DNA from: Stutzerimonas stutzeri
Lineage (GTDB): Bacteria; Pseudomonadota; Gammaproteobacteria; Pseudomonadales; Pseudomonadaceae
Length of the DNA: 64,000 nucleotides
Direction: 5' to 3'
Assembly (NCBI RefSeq): GCF_002890895.1
Contig: NZ_POUL01000012.1
Location: forward strand, 1-64,000
Position 1 is the first letter of the stretch; each line of letters starts with the position of its first letter. Below, piece by piece: positions 21,013-29,789 of this stretch. The notes under the pieces are model-generated. The model was not told the DNA's origin. It worked only from the letters and a program-made list of their open reading frames with translations, and made no database searches. Made by a program: the position numbers and the translations under genes.

Positions 21013-21834
21013 ATGATTCATAGCAACACCGCCGGTAACCCTGCTCCGCACCAATACGCCTGCCATTCAGCCAGCGAGCATGGGGCCTGCCCCAGCTGCG
21101 CGAGTGGCGAGCGTCTCGGCTTTCGCTTCAGCTACGCCTACCAACCGATCGTGGACATTGCCAAGCGCGAGATCTTCGCTCACGAAGCCCTTGTACGAGG
21201 CGTGAACGGCGAACCGGCTCCCAGCGTGCTGGCACAGGTGACCGAGGACAACCGCTTCCGCTTCGATCAGGCTTGCCGGGTCAAGGCTATCAAGACCGCA
21301 GCCAAGCTCCAGATGCAGAGCAAGCTGTCGATCAACTTCATGCCCAACGCCATCTATCGCCCGGAACTGTGCATCCGCTCGACGCTGGAAGCTGCCCGTG
21401 CGCACAACTTCCCCATCGAGCAGATCATTTTCGAGACGGTCGAAGGCGAGCGCATCAGTGACGCCAAGTGGCTGACCGAGGTCTTCCGTGAATACCAGCG
21501 CATCGGCTTTCTAACCGCCATCGACGATTTCGGCGCAGGGTTCGCAGGGCTGAACCTGCTGGCGGACTTCCAGCCGGACATCATCAAGCTGGACATGGAC
21601 CTGATACGCGGCATCGACCAGAGTCGCGCCCGCCAGGCCATTGTTCGCGGCACGGTGGGCATGTGCGCAGAATTGGGCATCAAGGTCATCGCCGAAGGTG
21701 TAGAAACCTCCGACGAGTGCAGCGCCCTGCAGGATCTGGGCATCAGCCTGTTACAGGGTTATCTGTTCAGCAAACCGCTGTTCGAAACCTGCAGCAATGC
21801 CGATTCCCTGACCTGGCCAGCTGAACGACCTTAG
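21013..21834 (+). CDS. EAL-domain cyclic-di-GMP phosphodiesterase-like protein
   Basis: A 273-residue protein consisting of a short N-terminal Cys/His-containing stretch (CHSASEHGACPSCASGE) and an EAL domain. The signature is HEALVRG rather than EALLR, with the E-A-L kept. Downstream motifs are FETVEGERI, AIDDFGAGFAGLNLLADF (DDFGxG), IKLDMDLIRGI and VIAEGVET, so the metal ligands and catalytic residues look complete. No GGDEF or membrane domain is attached. The N-terminal Cys pairs could bind metal or act in redox sensing, which is inference. An in-frame GTG at 20926 would add 29 residues. Its stop overlaps that of the convergent DJ-1-type gene by three bases. Confidence 0.85.
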   Translation: MIHSNTAGNPAPHQYACHSASEHGACPSCASGERLGFRFSYAYQPIVDIAKREIFAHEALVRGVNGEPAPSVLAQVTEDNRFRFDQACRVKAIKTAAKLQMQSKLSINFMPNAIYRPELCIRSTLEAARAHNFPIEQIIFETVEGERISDAKWLTEVFREYQRIGFLTAIDDFGAGFAGLNLLADFQPDIIKLDMDLIRGIDQSRARQAIVRGTVGMCAELGIKVIAEGVETSDECSALQDLGISLLQGYLFSKPLFETCSNADSLTWPAERP

Positions 21835-22514
21835 CGGGACTCAAGCAGCTTGAGCAATTCCCGAGCGGCTTCTTCCGAGGACGCCGGGTTCTGGCCTGTA
21901 ACGAGCAGGCCATCGACCAGCACATAGGACGACCAGTCCGGCCCCTTGCTGTAGTCGCCGCCAATTTCCTTCAGTTTGTCTTCCAGCAGGAAGGGCACCA
22001 CGTCGGTGAGCTGCACCCCCTCCTCCTCGGTGTTGGTAAAGCCGGTGACGCGCTTGCCTTTGACCAGATACTCGCCGTCCACGCCGCGCACCTGCACCAG
22101 CGCCGCTGGCGCATGGCAGACCGCCGCCACTGGCTTGCGCGCCTGGATGAAGGATTCGATCAGGGCGATGGAGGTCGCGTTGCCGGTCAAATCCCACAAC
22201 GGTCCATGGCCACCGGGGTAAAACACCGTATCAAAGTCCGCTGCCGAGACCTCGTCCAGCTTGCGGGTGTTGGCCAGCAGCGCCTGGGATTCGGCATCGT
22301 TCTTGAAACGCTGGGTCATCTCGGTCTGAGCATCCGGCGCATCGCTCTTCGGATCCAGCGGCGGCTGGCCACCCTTGGGTGAGGCCAATACGATCTCGGC
22401 GCCGGCATCCTTGAACACGTAGTAAGGGGCGGCGAATTCTTCGAGCCAGAAGCCGGTCGGCTTGCCGGTGTCGCCGAGTTTGTCGTGGGATGTGAGGACG
22501 ATGAGAACTTTCAT
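21831..22514 (-). CDS. DJ-1/PfpI-family protein (Hsp31-like)
   Basis: A 227-residue class I glutamine amidotransferase-like protein. The nucleophile elbow is AAVCHAPAALV near residue 136 (Cys then His), and the metal/substrate region TGFWLEEFAAPYYVF near residue 20 is characteristic of the Hsp31/YajL-related large subgroup that acts on glyoxals or as a chaperone. FYPGGHGPLWDLT carries the conserved GGHG. The ATG at 22514 has AGGAG about six bases upstream; a longer start at 22550 lacks one. It converges with the EAL gene. A glyoxalase III-like role is plausible but not proven. Confidence 0.88.
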   Translation of the reverse strand: MKVLIVLTSHDKLGDTGKPTGFWLEEFAAPYYVFKDAGAEIVLASPKGGQPPLDPKSDAPDAQTEMTQRFKNDAESQALLANTRKLDEVSAADFDTVFYPGGHGPLWDLTGNATSIALIESFIQARKPVAAVCHAPAALVQVRGVDGEYLVKGKRVTGFTNTEEEGVQLTDVVPFLLEDKLKEIGGDYSKGPDWSSYVLVDGLLVTGQNPASSEEAARELLKLLESR

Positions 22515-22756
22515 GGGGTCTCCTTTTAACCGGGCCCGAATGCGGGCCATGGTTCATCTCGACCATGGCGGTGGGGAATGGGTCAATGCCGTGCTTGCAA
22601 AGTCTCGTGTCTTAGGCCGGACTATCCGTAGTCACGTCTCGTAGGAGCGAAGGGCCGTCTAATCTTTGTCCCCCCAGAGGCGTCGCGGGCGCATGCATTT
22701 GCGTACAACGCCGCTCTCTCCTCGGCTGGAACTACAGGTTGCGCCTCGCACGGCGC

Positions 22757-22969
22757 GTCACTTTTTCTTGTGTGGCCAAGAAAAAGTAACCAAAAAGAAG
22801 GCCACCCCTACATCCGGGTTTTGCTACGCAAAACTTCCCTCCCTCCGGCGCTGCTCCGGGGGTCGTCGCGAAGGGACATCCATGTCCCATCACTCCTCGC
22901 TCGGCATCCATGCCTCGCGTCCCCCTGCGCAGCACCTACGCTCGGCCTCCTGAAGGGGAATCGGGACCG
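22757..22969 (+). repeat. island 1 module A
   Basis: About 213 bp, starting GTCACTTTTTCTTG and containing a small hairpin of TTTTTCTTG and CAAGAAAAA around TGTGGC, then AAAGTAACCAAAAA, and ending with CTCCTGAAGGGGAATCGGG. It is nearly identical in reverse complement to module D at 47400-47626. Confidence 0.8.
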
Positions 22970-23030
22970 AGTCGTCTGGAAGTTCTGGAACAGCGACTGC
23001 AACAAAGCGCGTCAACCTTCGGTTGGCTTC

Positions 23031-23130
23031 GTAGGGTGGAAAACTGCGAAGCATTTTCTACCGCGATCGACGTAGCGACTAATCTCGAACATTGCACTCA
23101 AAAATCGGTGGGTAAGCTTGGCGTTACCAC
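23031..23130 (+). repeat. island 1 palindromic core
   Basis: A REP-like hairpin GTAGGGTGGAAAACTGCGAA ... ATTTTCTACC at 23031-23062, followed by CGATCGACG and a second palindrome GGTGGGTAA ... TTACCACC near 23108-23132. The same two hairpins occur in the same order and orientation in island 2. Confidence 0.7.
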
Positions 23131-23196
23131 CCTTCTATCGTCTAAAACGCTCGCACAACCGCTTCGTTGCACGGCCTATCAGACACCACCGAATCG

Positions 23197-23414
23197 CCCC
23201 TTTCAGGAGGCCGAGCGCAGGTGGCGTGGAAGGGGTTGAGCGGCATGGATGCCGCGAGAGCCGCGATGGGCCAGGGATGGCCCTTCGCGGCGGGCCCCTG
23301 GAACGTCGCCGGAGCGAGGGAACCCCGGCGCAGCCGGGGCCGGATGCAGGGGCAAGCGTTTTTGGTTACTTTTTCCGCGTTTGGAAAAAGTGACTCGCCC
23401 AGCAGGGCGAAACC
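23197..23414 (-). repeat. island 1 module B
   Basis: About 218 bp in reverse orientation: it begins CCCCTTTCAGGAGG and ends GTGACTCGCCCAGCAGGGCG. It has the TTTTTCC ... GGAAAAA variant hairpin instead of the one in module A, and matches module C of island 2 in reverse complement. Confidence 0.8.
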
Positions 23415-23526
23415 AATGCCCAAAACAACCCAATCAATCGGCTAACCACGCGGGCCCGCAGCACAAAAATTCGCACCAGGGACTCGGTGTCCCCAACGCC
23501 CGCGGCAACGCAAACTCGTCAAAACA

Positions 23527-23550
23527 AAAAGGGCGCCGAAGCGCCCTTTT
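23527..23550. terminator. bidirectional intrinsic terminator
   Basis: Perfect 10 bp stem AAAAGGGCGC and GCGCCCTTTT with a CGAA tetraloop, 14 bases past the stop of the minus-strand chemoreceptor gene. The A-tract to the left gives the T-run for the minus strand. Confidence 0.9.
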
Positions 23551-23563
23551 CATCAACCCCGGA

Positions 23564-25453
23564 TCAGATCCGGAAACTCCCCACCAACTGCTTCAACCGC
23601 GCCGCCTGCTGCTCAAGATCACCACAGGCCCGCAGCGTAGACTGCAGGTTCTCCACGCCTTCCTGGTTCAGCGTGTTGATCTCGGTGATGTCCATGTTCA
23701 GCGACTCGATCACCGAGGTCTGCTCTTCGGTCGCGGTGGCGACCGACTGGTTCATCGCGTCGATCTCACCGATGCTGAGTGTCACGCTGCCCAGGCGCTC
23801 ACCGGCCTGGTTGGCTATGCCGACGCTGGCCTCGCTCTGGCGCTGACTCTCGGTCATGGTGCTCACCGAATCGCGGGCACCAACCTGCAGCTTCTCGATC
23901 ATGCCGTGGATCTCCTGCGCCGAGGTCTGGGTGCGATGCGCGAGGCTGCGCACTTCATCTGCAACAACCGCAAAACCACGTCCGGCTTCACCGGCGCGCG
24001 CCGCTTCGATGGCGGCGTTCAGCGCCAGTAGGTTGGTCTGTTCGGAGATGCCCTTGATCACATCAAGGATCTGCCCGATGCCAACGGTCTGACTATTGAG
24101 GGCCTCGATCTGCTGGCAGGAGGCGCTGATGTTGTTCGACAGCTGCTTCATCGCCTCGATGTTTCGCTCGACCACCTTGCGCCCGTCTTCGGCCTGGTGG
24201 CTGGCACCGCTGGCCTGCTGCGAAGCGTCGGCGGCATTGCGGGCGATCTCTTGCGCGGCGGCGCCGAGTTGATTGATCGCGGCGGCCACACTGTTGGTGC
24301 GGCTGGACTGTTCGTCGGAGTTGATCATTGAAGAGTTCGAGGCGGCCAGCACTCGCTGCGCCACCTCGTTGACCTGCTCGGTCGCGGACGACACCTCCCG
24401 GATGGAGCCGTGAATACGCTCTACGAAACGGTTGAAGGCCATTGCCAGCACACCAAACTCGTCCTGCGATTGCACGGTCAGGCGGCGGGTCAGGTCCCCC
24501 TCGCCTTCGGCAATGTTGGCCATGGCGCGGCCCATGTCGGTCAGCGGCCGCATCAGCACACGGATCAGCATGCCCAGCAGGATCATGATGAACACCACAG
24601 CGATGACAGTGGCGACGAGCGCCGAGGTACGGAAGCTCGACAGCGCCTCATAAGCCTTTTCCTTTTCCACGGAGATGCCGACGTACCAGGTCACCGAAGG
24701 CAGGCCGGGGACCGGGCTGAAGCTGAGGATGCGTGCCTGGCCATCGAGCTCGGATTCGCTGAGATCGCCGGTTACCGAAGGTGTGTTCTGCGGATACAGC
24801 TCAGCCAGCGTTTTCATCACTTTGCTTTTGTCCGGGTGGACCAGCACCTTGCCGTCACCGCTGACCAGAAACGCGTACCCCATGCCGTCGAAGTTCAGCG
24901 CGTTGATGATGTCGACCAGCGCCTTCAAACCCAGGTCGCCGCCCACCACGCCAACCGTCTGGCTGCCGCTGCCCGCGGGGGTGGCGATCGTGATGATCAG
25001 CTCGCCCGTGGCCGCGTCGACATAGGGTTCGGTAAGGGTCGTTCCGCCAGCAGCCACCGCGTCCTTGTACCAAGGGCGGGTGCGCGGATCGTACCCGGCG
25101 GGCATTTCGTCTTCCGGACGCATAGTGAAGCGGCCGCTCTGCTCGCCCAGATAGGTAAAGCCGAAGGTTGAGGCAAACGCCTTCTGTTCGAGCAGAGCAA
25201 CCACGCGCTGATCGGAGCTGTCGTTGGCGATGGACTGCGCAGCGCTTTCCACCAACAGGATCCGACCGGACAGCCAGTTCTGAATGTTGTGAGCGGTGAC
25301 TTCACCCATCTCATCCAGATAGCTATCGAGATTGTCTCGGATGGCGTTGCGCTGAAGGTAATCGTTGAACAGCGTGAACAGGGCGAACGTCGCGATCACG
25401 ACGAGTGACGCAGCCAACAGAATCTTGTGGCTGAATTTGAGACGGCTAGGCAT
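23564..25453 (-). CDS. methyl-accepting chemotaxis protein, dCache amino-acid receptor
   Basis: A 629-residue chemoreceptor: TM1 at about 10-32, a periplasmic dCache_1 domain at about 35-275, TM2 at about 285-310, HAMP, and a long cytoplasmic signalling coiled coil with the hairpin tip near [20 protein letters not shown]. In the dCache domain the segment [12 protein letters not shown], then [10 protein letters not shown] and GVVGGDLG, fits the amino-acid-binding motif (Y, R, W, Y and a downstream D) of PctA/PctB-like receptors. The N-terminus [15 protein letters not shown] matches my memory of P. aeruginosa PctA/PctC. It lacks a C-terminal CheR-docking pentapeptide. An alternative TTG at 25489 has an AAGGA site but would add 12 basic residues. 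It sits beside amino-acid uptake genes. Confidence 0.92.
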   Translation of the reverse strand: MPSRLKFSHKILLAASLVVIATFALFTLFNDYLQRNAIRDNLDSYLDEMGEVTAHNIQNWLSGRILLVESAAQSIANDSSDQRVVALLEQKAFASTFGFTYLGEQSGRFTMRPEDEMPAGYDPRTRPWYKDAVAAGGTTLTEPYVDAATGELIITIATPAGSGSQTVGVVGGDLGLKALVDIINALNFDGMGYAFLVSGDGKVLVHPDKSKVMKTLAELYPQNTPSVTGDLSESELDGQARILSFSPVPGLPSVTWYVGISVEKEKAYEALSSFRTSALVATVIAVVFIMILLGMLIRVLMRPLTDMGRAMANIAEGEGDLTRRLTVQSQDEFGVLAMAFNRFVERIHGSIREVSSATEQVNEVAQRVLAASNSSMINSDEQSSRTNSVAAAINQLGAAAQEIARNAADASQQASGASHQAEDGRKVVERNIEAMKQLSNNISASCQQIEALNSQTVGIGQILDVIKGISEQTNLLALNAAIEAARAGEAGRGFAVVADEVRSLAHRTQTSAQEIHGMIEKLQVGARDSVSTMTESQRQSEASVGIANQAGERLGSVTLSIGEIDAMNQSVATATEEQTSVIESLNMDITEINTLNQEGVENLQSTLRACGDLEQQAARLKQLVGSFRI

Positions 25454-25675
25454 GGCGCGTGTCCGGATAGGTCTGGATCGAATCGGCAATCCTTTCCTTA
25501 TGTAGCGTCCACTGCTTGATCGTATGTCGGCCGCAGGGACTCAAGCTTTAGGCAAATCGCCTGATCAAGATGGGCTACAACCCGCGCCAGCCGGGGGTTT
25601 CAAAGCAACTCACGACGGCTTCAGACGAGCGGCATGGCGTTTTGACAGCGCCTTTTTGAATAGCCTGCAAACAAA

Positions 25676-25702
25676 AACGGCATGCCTTGCAGACATGCCG
25701 TT
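25676..25702 (-). terminator. intrinsic terminator of the first NSS transporter gene
   Basis: Perfect 9 bp stem AACGGCATG and CATGCCGTT with a 9-base loop. On the minus strand it is followed by TTTTTG. It lies 30 bases past the stop codon of the transporter gene. Confidence 0.85.
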
Positions 25703-25731
25703 CTGTCAATCCAGCAAGAACGCTGCCGAAG

Positions 25732-27192
25732 TCAGCGCCCTGCCAAAGCCGGCATGACCCGCGGGCGCAACCCCTCACCGAGGATGGCCAGCACAGCCAC
25801 GGCCCCGACAATCCAGTACCAGCGCACCAGCGGGTCGAAGCCCAGCCAGCCGAGGGCGTGCAGGAAGACCATCGTAATCAGCACCGGGCAGACGTAGCGC
25901 ACCATGAACAGCCAGAGCGCATAACCCAGCGGCGGCAGATCCAACTCTTCACGCATGATCTCGCTGCGCAGCGCATAGCCGGCAAAGATCACGATGAAGA
26001 TCCCGCCCAACGGCATCATCCAGCGCGAGGTCAGGTAGTCGAGCCAGTCGAAGAAGTTCTTGCCCATTGGTGTCCAGCCGGCCATCAGGTTGAATGAGAG
26101 CATCGCCAGCAGGCTGATCACCAGCAGCACCGCACCCGCGCCCATGGCGGCCTTGAGGCGGCTGATGCCATGCTTCTCGTTGAGGTAGGCCACCGTGGCT
26201 TCGATCATCGAGATCGCCGAGGTCAGCGCGGCAATCGACACCATGGCGAAGAACAGCACGCCGAACAGCGTGCCGAACGGCATCTGCTGGAAGGCCAGCG
26301 GCAGGCTCATGAAGATCAGCCCGGGCCCCGCGGTCGGGTCCATGCCGTTGGCAAAGATGATCGGGAAGATCGCCAGCCCTGCCAGCAACGCCACCGCCGT
26401 GTCGGCAATCGCGACCATGAAGGTGGTCCGCGCGATGGACTGGCCATCCGGGATGTAGGATCCGTAGGTGAGGATGGCGCCGGACGCCAGGCTCAGGGTA
26501 AAGAAGGCATGGCCGAGCGCGGCCAGCAGCGCTTCACCGGTGAGCTTGGAGGTGTCGAAGCTGAACAGGAACGCGAAGCCTTGATCGAAGCCGCCGCTGG
26601 TAAAGGCGTAGCCCACCAGAATCAGCAGCATCACCGCGAGGCCCGGCATCATCCAGCGCACCGCGCGCTCGATGCCCGCCTGCACGCCCTTGGCGACGAT
26701 CCACAGCGTCAACAGCGCTACGAGGAGACTCCAGCCACCCAACTGCAGGGCATTGGCGTTGTGCGCCTCGAACACCTGCGCCAGGCCGTCCACGGAACCC
26801 GCCGCGAGCGAGCCGTCGAGCATCTTCACCGTATAGGCAAAGGCCCAGCCGGCGACCACCACGTAGAAACAGAGAATCAGGAAGCCGGCCGCCATGGCCA
26901 TGCCGCCGACACCTTTCCACAACGGGCTGCTGCCGTTTTCGCGTGCCGCCCGACCAATCGCGTCGATGGGGCTGCCGCGGCCGCGACGGCCAATGGCGAT
27001 CTCGGTCATCATCACCGGAATACCGATGGCAAGGATGCACGCCAGGTACATCAGCACGAACGCGCCGCCGCCGTACTCGCCGGTTATGTAGGGAAATTTC
27101 CAGATGTTGCCCAAGCCGACGGCGGAGCCGGTCGCGGCCAGGATAAAGCCCCAACGGGAGAGCCAAAGGTTCTTCGGTTTTTCACGGGTCAT
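25732..27192 (-). CDS. sodium-dependent NSS-family amino-acid transporter (1)
   Basis: A 486-residue inner-membrane protein with about twelve hydrophobic segments. The neurotransmitter:sodium symporter signature is at the start: GSAVGLGNIWKFPYITGEYG near residues 21-40, where the unwound TM1 binds Na+ and the amino acid; TM6 has SFDTSKLTGEALLAALGHAFF followed by TLSLASGAILTYGSY. Bacterial members (LeuT, TnaT, MhsT) import hydrophobic or aromatic amino acids. The neighbours (phenylalanine, indolepyruvate and branched-chain enzymes) favour such a substrate. An AACAACAA element lies 11 bases before the ATG. It is a paralogue of the transporter at 28281-29684. Confidence 0.92.
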   Translation of the reverse strand: MTREKPKNLWLSRWGFILAATGSAVGLGNIWKFPYITGEYGGGAFVLMYLACILAIGIPVMMTEIAIGRRGRGSPIDAIGRAARENGSSPLWKGVGGMAMAAGFLILCFYVVVAGWAFAYTVKMLDGSLAAGSVDGLAQVFEAHNANALQLGGWSLLVALLTLWIVAKGVQAGIERAVRWMMPGLAVMLLILVGYAFTSGGFDQGFAFLFSFDTSKLTGEALLAALGHAFFTLSLASGAILTYGSYIPDGQSIARTTFMVAIADTAVALLAGLAIFPIIFANGMDPTAGPGLIFMSLPLAFQQMPFGTLFGVLFFAMVSIAALTSAISMIEATVAYLNEKHGISRLKAAMGAGAVLLVISLLAMLSFNLMAGWTPMGKNFFDWLDYLTSRWMMPLGGIFIVIFAGYALRSEIMREELDLPPLGYALWLFMVRYVCPVLITMVFLHALGWLGFDPLVRWYWIVGAVAVLAILGEGLRPRVMPALAGR

Positions 27193-27203
27193 GCGTCACC
27201 TGT

Positions 27204-27211
27204 TTGTTGTT
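27204..27211 (-). promoter_or_regulatory. A-rich CA motif before NSS transporter 1
   Basis: AACAACAA on the minus strand, 11 bases upstream of the ATG and overlapping the ribosome-binding region (ACAGGTGACGC). A candidate Hfq/Crc site. Confidence 0.6.
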
Positions 27212-27271
27212 ATCTGTGACGGAATCGAACCCGCCGCGCTTGTGGCACGACGGAGTGCAAGGCGGATGAAC

Positions 27272-27952
27272 CTATTGAGCGTCGGGCTGCACCTCCGGAG
27301 CTGCGTTGGCAAAGGCTTCGAGGGATTCGCACTGCTCGGTCATCTGCAAAATGCGCGGGTACGCACTGAGGTCACAGGAAAAACGGCGCGCATTGTATAC
27401 CTGCGGCACCAGGCATGCCTCCAGATAGCCCGGCCGTTTGCCGAGTGAGAGTTTGCCATCGAAGGCAGCCAGCCCCTGCTCGACACCGGCGAGGCCCGTG
27501 AGAATCCAGTGCTGTATCCACTGCTGCTTCGCCTCGTCCGCAATGCCCAGCGGGCCGCTGAGGTACTGCAACACACGCAGGTTGTTCAGGGGATGCAGGT
27601 CACAGGCGATATGAAGCGCCAGCGAGCGCACCCGAGCCCGGTCGGCCGGGTCATCCGGCAGCAAAGCCGGAAGCGGAAAGACCTCCTCCAGGTATTCAAG
27701 AATCGCTAGCGACTGGCTGATGCGCTCGTCGCCATCGACCAACAAGGGCACCAGCCCCTGCGGATTGAGCCCCTTGTAGTCGGCCGAGCGTTGCTGGCCG
27801 CCGTCTTTGACCAGATGCACCGGCAAGTTTTCGAAGGCGAGGCCTTTCAGGTTCAACGCAATGCGTACGCGATAGGCGGCGCTGGAACGCCAGTAGCCGT
27901 AGAGCTTCAGCGTGGGCGACGAACCGGCCGTTGTGGTTGTTTCACTGCTCAT
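27272..27952 (-). CDS. maiA: maleylacetoacetate isomerase (zeta-class glutathione transferase)
   Basis: A 226-residue glutathione-dependent isomerase that turns 4-maleylacetoacetate into fumarylacetoacetate in homogentisate breakdown. The zeta-class active-site motif SSAAYRVRIALNLKG is at residues 23-37, NPQGLVPLLVDGD and ISQSLAILEYLEE give the glutathione-binding region, and the C-terminal helices carry ACDLHPLNNLRVL. The first dozen residues (Thr- and Ser-rich) form an unusual tail. Its usual partners hmgA and fahA are not here; it sits between two NSS transporters. It is the only gene of the minus-strand amino-acid group with no A-rich motif in its leader. A generic glutathione transferase role cannot be excluded. 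Confidence 0.88.
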   Translation of the reverse strand: MSSETTTTAGSSPTLKLYGYWRSSAAYRVRIALNLKGLAFENLPVHLVKDGGQQRSADYKGLNPQGLVPLLVDGDERISQSLAILEYLEEVFPLPALLPDDPADRARVRSLALHIACDLHPLNNLRVLQYLSGPLGIADEAKQQWIQHWILTGLAGVEQGLAAFDGKLSLGKRPGYLEACLVPQVYNARRFSCDLSAYPRILQMTEQCESLEAFANAAPEVQPDAQ

Positions 27953-28280
27953 AACGCTCCCAGTACGTGGTTCTCTGTGGCGGGCAACATCCTTTGACCA
28001 TCCCGGTTGCCCTGCTGATCACCCAGCAAGGTCGAAGGATTGGCTTGGCCGCCGCCATAACAAACCACCCGGACCAGCCGCACAAGCCCGCCGGTAGCAG
28101 GGCTGGCGACTTCGGGATGCTCAGCCTGGAAGGATTTCGTTACGGCCCTTTGCGAGCGCAGGGCTACGAGGTTGCGTCATTTGCTGCGTAACGAAAACCT
28201 GACGGCTCGGTGCGACAGCTCGCCGCACCACGCCTTTTTTAATTCCGGTTCCGACGCACCCGGCTCAGCGCAAGAGCTTC
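27953..28280. other. gene-free region with an orphan plus-strand terminator
   Basis: 328 bases between two minus-strand genes. It has no convincing reading frame, but a plus-strand terminator-like hairpin (28209-28240) and an inverted repeat GTTACG ... CGTAAC (about 28139-28195) before it. A small RNA on the plus strand is possible; I could not recognise a promoter. Confidence 0.4.
28209..28240 (+). terminator. terminator-like hairpin with T6, no upstream plus-strand gene
   Basis: GGTGCG and CGCACC arms with a 9-base loop, then ACGCC and TTTTTT. The T-run is on the plus strand, yet both flanking genes are on the minus strand. Confidence 0.5.
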
Positions 28281-29684
28281 CTAGATCAGCCCGCTGAGGT
28301 TGAGGAACACCAGGACGATTGCCAGCGGGGTGCCGAAGCGCAGCAGCACCCACCAGGCGCGGAACAGTCCGCCGTCCCGAATTCCAATGGCGTCGCGTAC
28401 CGTTTGTTCCTTCATTACCCAGCCGGTGAACAGCACAGTCATAAGACCGCCCAAGGGCATCAGCCAGTTGGTCGTCAGATAATCGAGGCTGTCAAAGAAG
28501 GTCTTGCCGAACAGCTGGTAGTCCGCCCAGAGATTGAAGGAGAACACGCTGCCCAAGCTCAGCAGCCAGAGCAGGCCGCCACTGATCAGCACCGCCTTAG
28601 TACGGCTCATGCGGAAGCGCTCGGTCATCCAGGCAATGCTCGGTTCGCTCAGGGAAATGGCCGAGGTCAGTGCGGCGATCACCAGCATGACAAAGAACAG
28701 CCCACCGACCACCTGGCCCAGCGGCATCTGGCCGAAGGCGATTGGCAGGGTGACAAAGATCAGCCCGGGGCCGGCGCCCGGCTCCAGACCATTACCGAAC
28801 ACCAGCGGGAAGATCGCCATACCGGCCAGCAGCGCAACGACGGTGTCAGCCAGCGCCACCAACACGGAGGTCTTGGCAATCGAGGTGCCCTCGGGCAGAT
28901 AGGAGCCATAGACCATCATCGCCCCCGCACCGAGACTGAGCGTGAAGAAGGCATGGCCCAGCGCGATCAACACGCTGGTGGCGGTCAGCGCGGAGAAGTC
29001 CGGCACAAACAGAAACTCCAGCGCCTGCAGGAATTCGCCCGTCACGGCGGCATAGCCGACCAGCCCGAGCAACAGTACGAACAGACCGGGCATGAGGAAC
29101 CGCAGCGAGCGCTCCAGCCCGCCGCGCACACCAAAGCCGACAATCAGCATGGTCGCTGCCAGCACCAGCGTGCCGCAGACGATCAGCCGCATCGGGCTGG
29201 CCAACAGGCCATTGAACATCTCACCACTGGTGTCACCGCTCACACCACCGAAAGCGCCGCTGAGCGTGGTCGGCACATAGGACAGCGCCCAACCAGCCAC
29301 CACCAGGTAGAAGCTGAGAATGAGGAAACCGGTCAATCCACCGAGCCAACCGGCAATGCGCCACCGGGTACTGGCGCCGGCCTCACGGGCCAGTCGCGCC
29401 ACCGCGTCATCGGGGTTCTGCCGACCACGACGGCCGATCATCACTTCAGCCATCAGCAAGGGAATGCCGATCAGCAGAATGCAGCCGAGGTACACCAGCA
29501 CAAAGGCGCCGCCGCCGTTCTCACCGGTGATGTAGGGGAATTTCCAGATATTGCCCAGGCCGACCGCCGAGCCAGTGGCGGCCAGGAAGAACACCCAGCG
29601 TGAGGACCAGAGCCCACGCGCCGCGCTTTGCTGAGTATGAACGCCACCGAGAGAGCCGGCGGCAATGCTGCTTTTGTCAGTCAT
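28281..29684 (-). CDS. sodium-dependent NSS-family amino-acid transporter (2)
   Basis: A 467-residue NSS-family symporter. TM1 is GSAVGLGNIWKFPYITGENG near residue 36, preceded by a 30-residue Ser/Gly/Gln-rich cytoplasmic tail. TM6 carries the ALGHAFFTLSLGAGAMMVYGS stretch, which forms the substrate and sodium site. It shares the whole fold and many blocks with the transporter at 25732-27192, so the two probably arose by duplication and have diverged in specificity. The ATG at 29684 has AGGAAT upstream; an in-frame start at 29723 lacks one. An AACAACAA element lies 13 bases upstream of the ATG, and GGAATCCGCA just before the ATG is identical to the ldh leader. Confidence 0.92.
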   Translation of the reverse strand: MTDKSSIAAGSLGGVHTQQSAARGLWSSRWVFFLAATGSAVGLGNIWKFPYITGENGGGAFVLVYLGCILLIGIPLLMAEVMIGRRGRQNPDDAVARLAREAGASTRWRIAGWLGGLTGFLILSFYLVVAGWALSYVPTTLSGAFGGVSGDTSGEMFNGLLASPMRLIVCGTLVLAATMLIVGFGVRGGLERSLRFLMPGLFVLLLGLVGYAAVTGEFLQALEFLFVPDFSALTATSVLIALGHAFFTLSLGAGAMMVYGSYLPEGTSIAKTSVLVALADTVVALLAGMAIFPLVFGNGLEPGAGPGLIFVTLPIAFGQMPLGQVVGGLFFVMLVIAALTSAISLSEPSIAWMTERFRMSRTKAVLISGGLLWLLSLGSVFSFNLWADYQLFGKTFFDSLDYLTTNWLMPLGGLMTVLFTGWVMKEQTVRDAIGIRDGGLFRAWWVLLRFGTPLAIVLVFLNLSGLI

Positions 29685-29697
29685 TGCGGATTCCTGC

Positions 29698-29705
29698 TTG
29701 TTGTT
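29698..29705 (-). promoter_or_regulatory. A-rich CA motif before NSS transporter 2
   Basis: AACAACAA on the minus strand, 13 bases before the ATG at 29684. A candidate Hfq/Crc site. Confidence 0.6.
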
Positions 29706-29751
29706 TTTGTCAGGGATTTGCACATGCTCGGCAGAACAACTCGGGCTGCCG

Positions 29752-29780
29752 AAAACAAAACGGGCGGCCCTGGGCCGCCC
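29752..29780 (-). terminator. intrinsic terminator of the leucine dehydrogenase gene
   Basis: A GC-only stem (GGGCGGCCC and GGGCCGCCC) that on the minus strand is followed by GTTTTGTTTT, beginning ten bases past the ldh stop. It separates ldh from the downstream transporter gene. Confidence 0.8.
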
Positions 29781-29789
29781 TCATGCTCG

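Larger units (their letters stand above)
22641..23414. repeat. repeat island 1 (whole element)
   Basis: A composite intergenic element in a gene-free 1 kb. In order: a GTAGGAGCGA REP start with a linker containing GCGTACAACGC and GTTGCGCCTCGCACGGCGC (22641-22756); module A (22757-22969, forward); a palindromic core (23031-23130); module B (23197-23414, reverse). Modules A and B are diverged copies facing each other, sharing AAAGTAACCAAAAA and CTCCTGAA-type ends. The same architecture recurs at 46.6-47.7 kb. Open frames across it repeat similar peptides but have no ribosome sites, so I treat it as a repeat. Confidence 0.8.

Noticed and set aside
22641-23414. CRISPR-like array
   Set aside because: Repeats are inverted, of different lengths and without regular unique spacers; no cas genes in the window.
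28404-29603. 399-residue plus-strand ORF within NSS transporter 2
   Set aside because: Antisense of transmembrane codons gives a Gln/His/Arg-rich sequence; no ribosome site.
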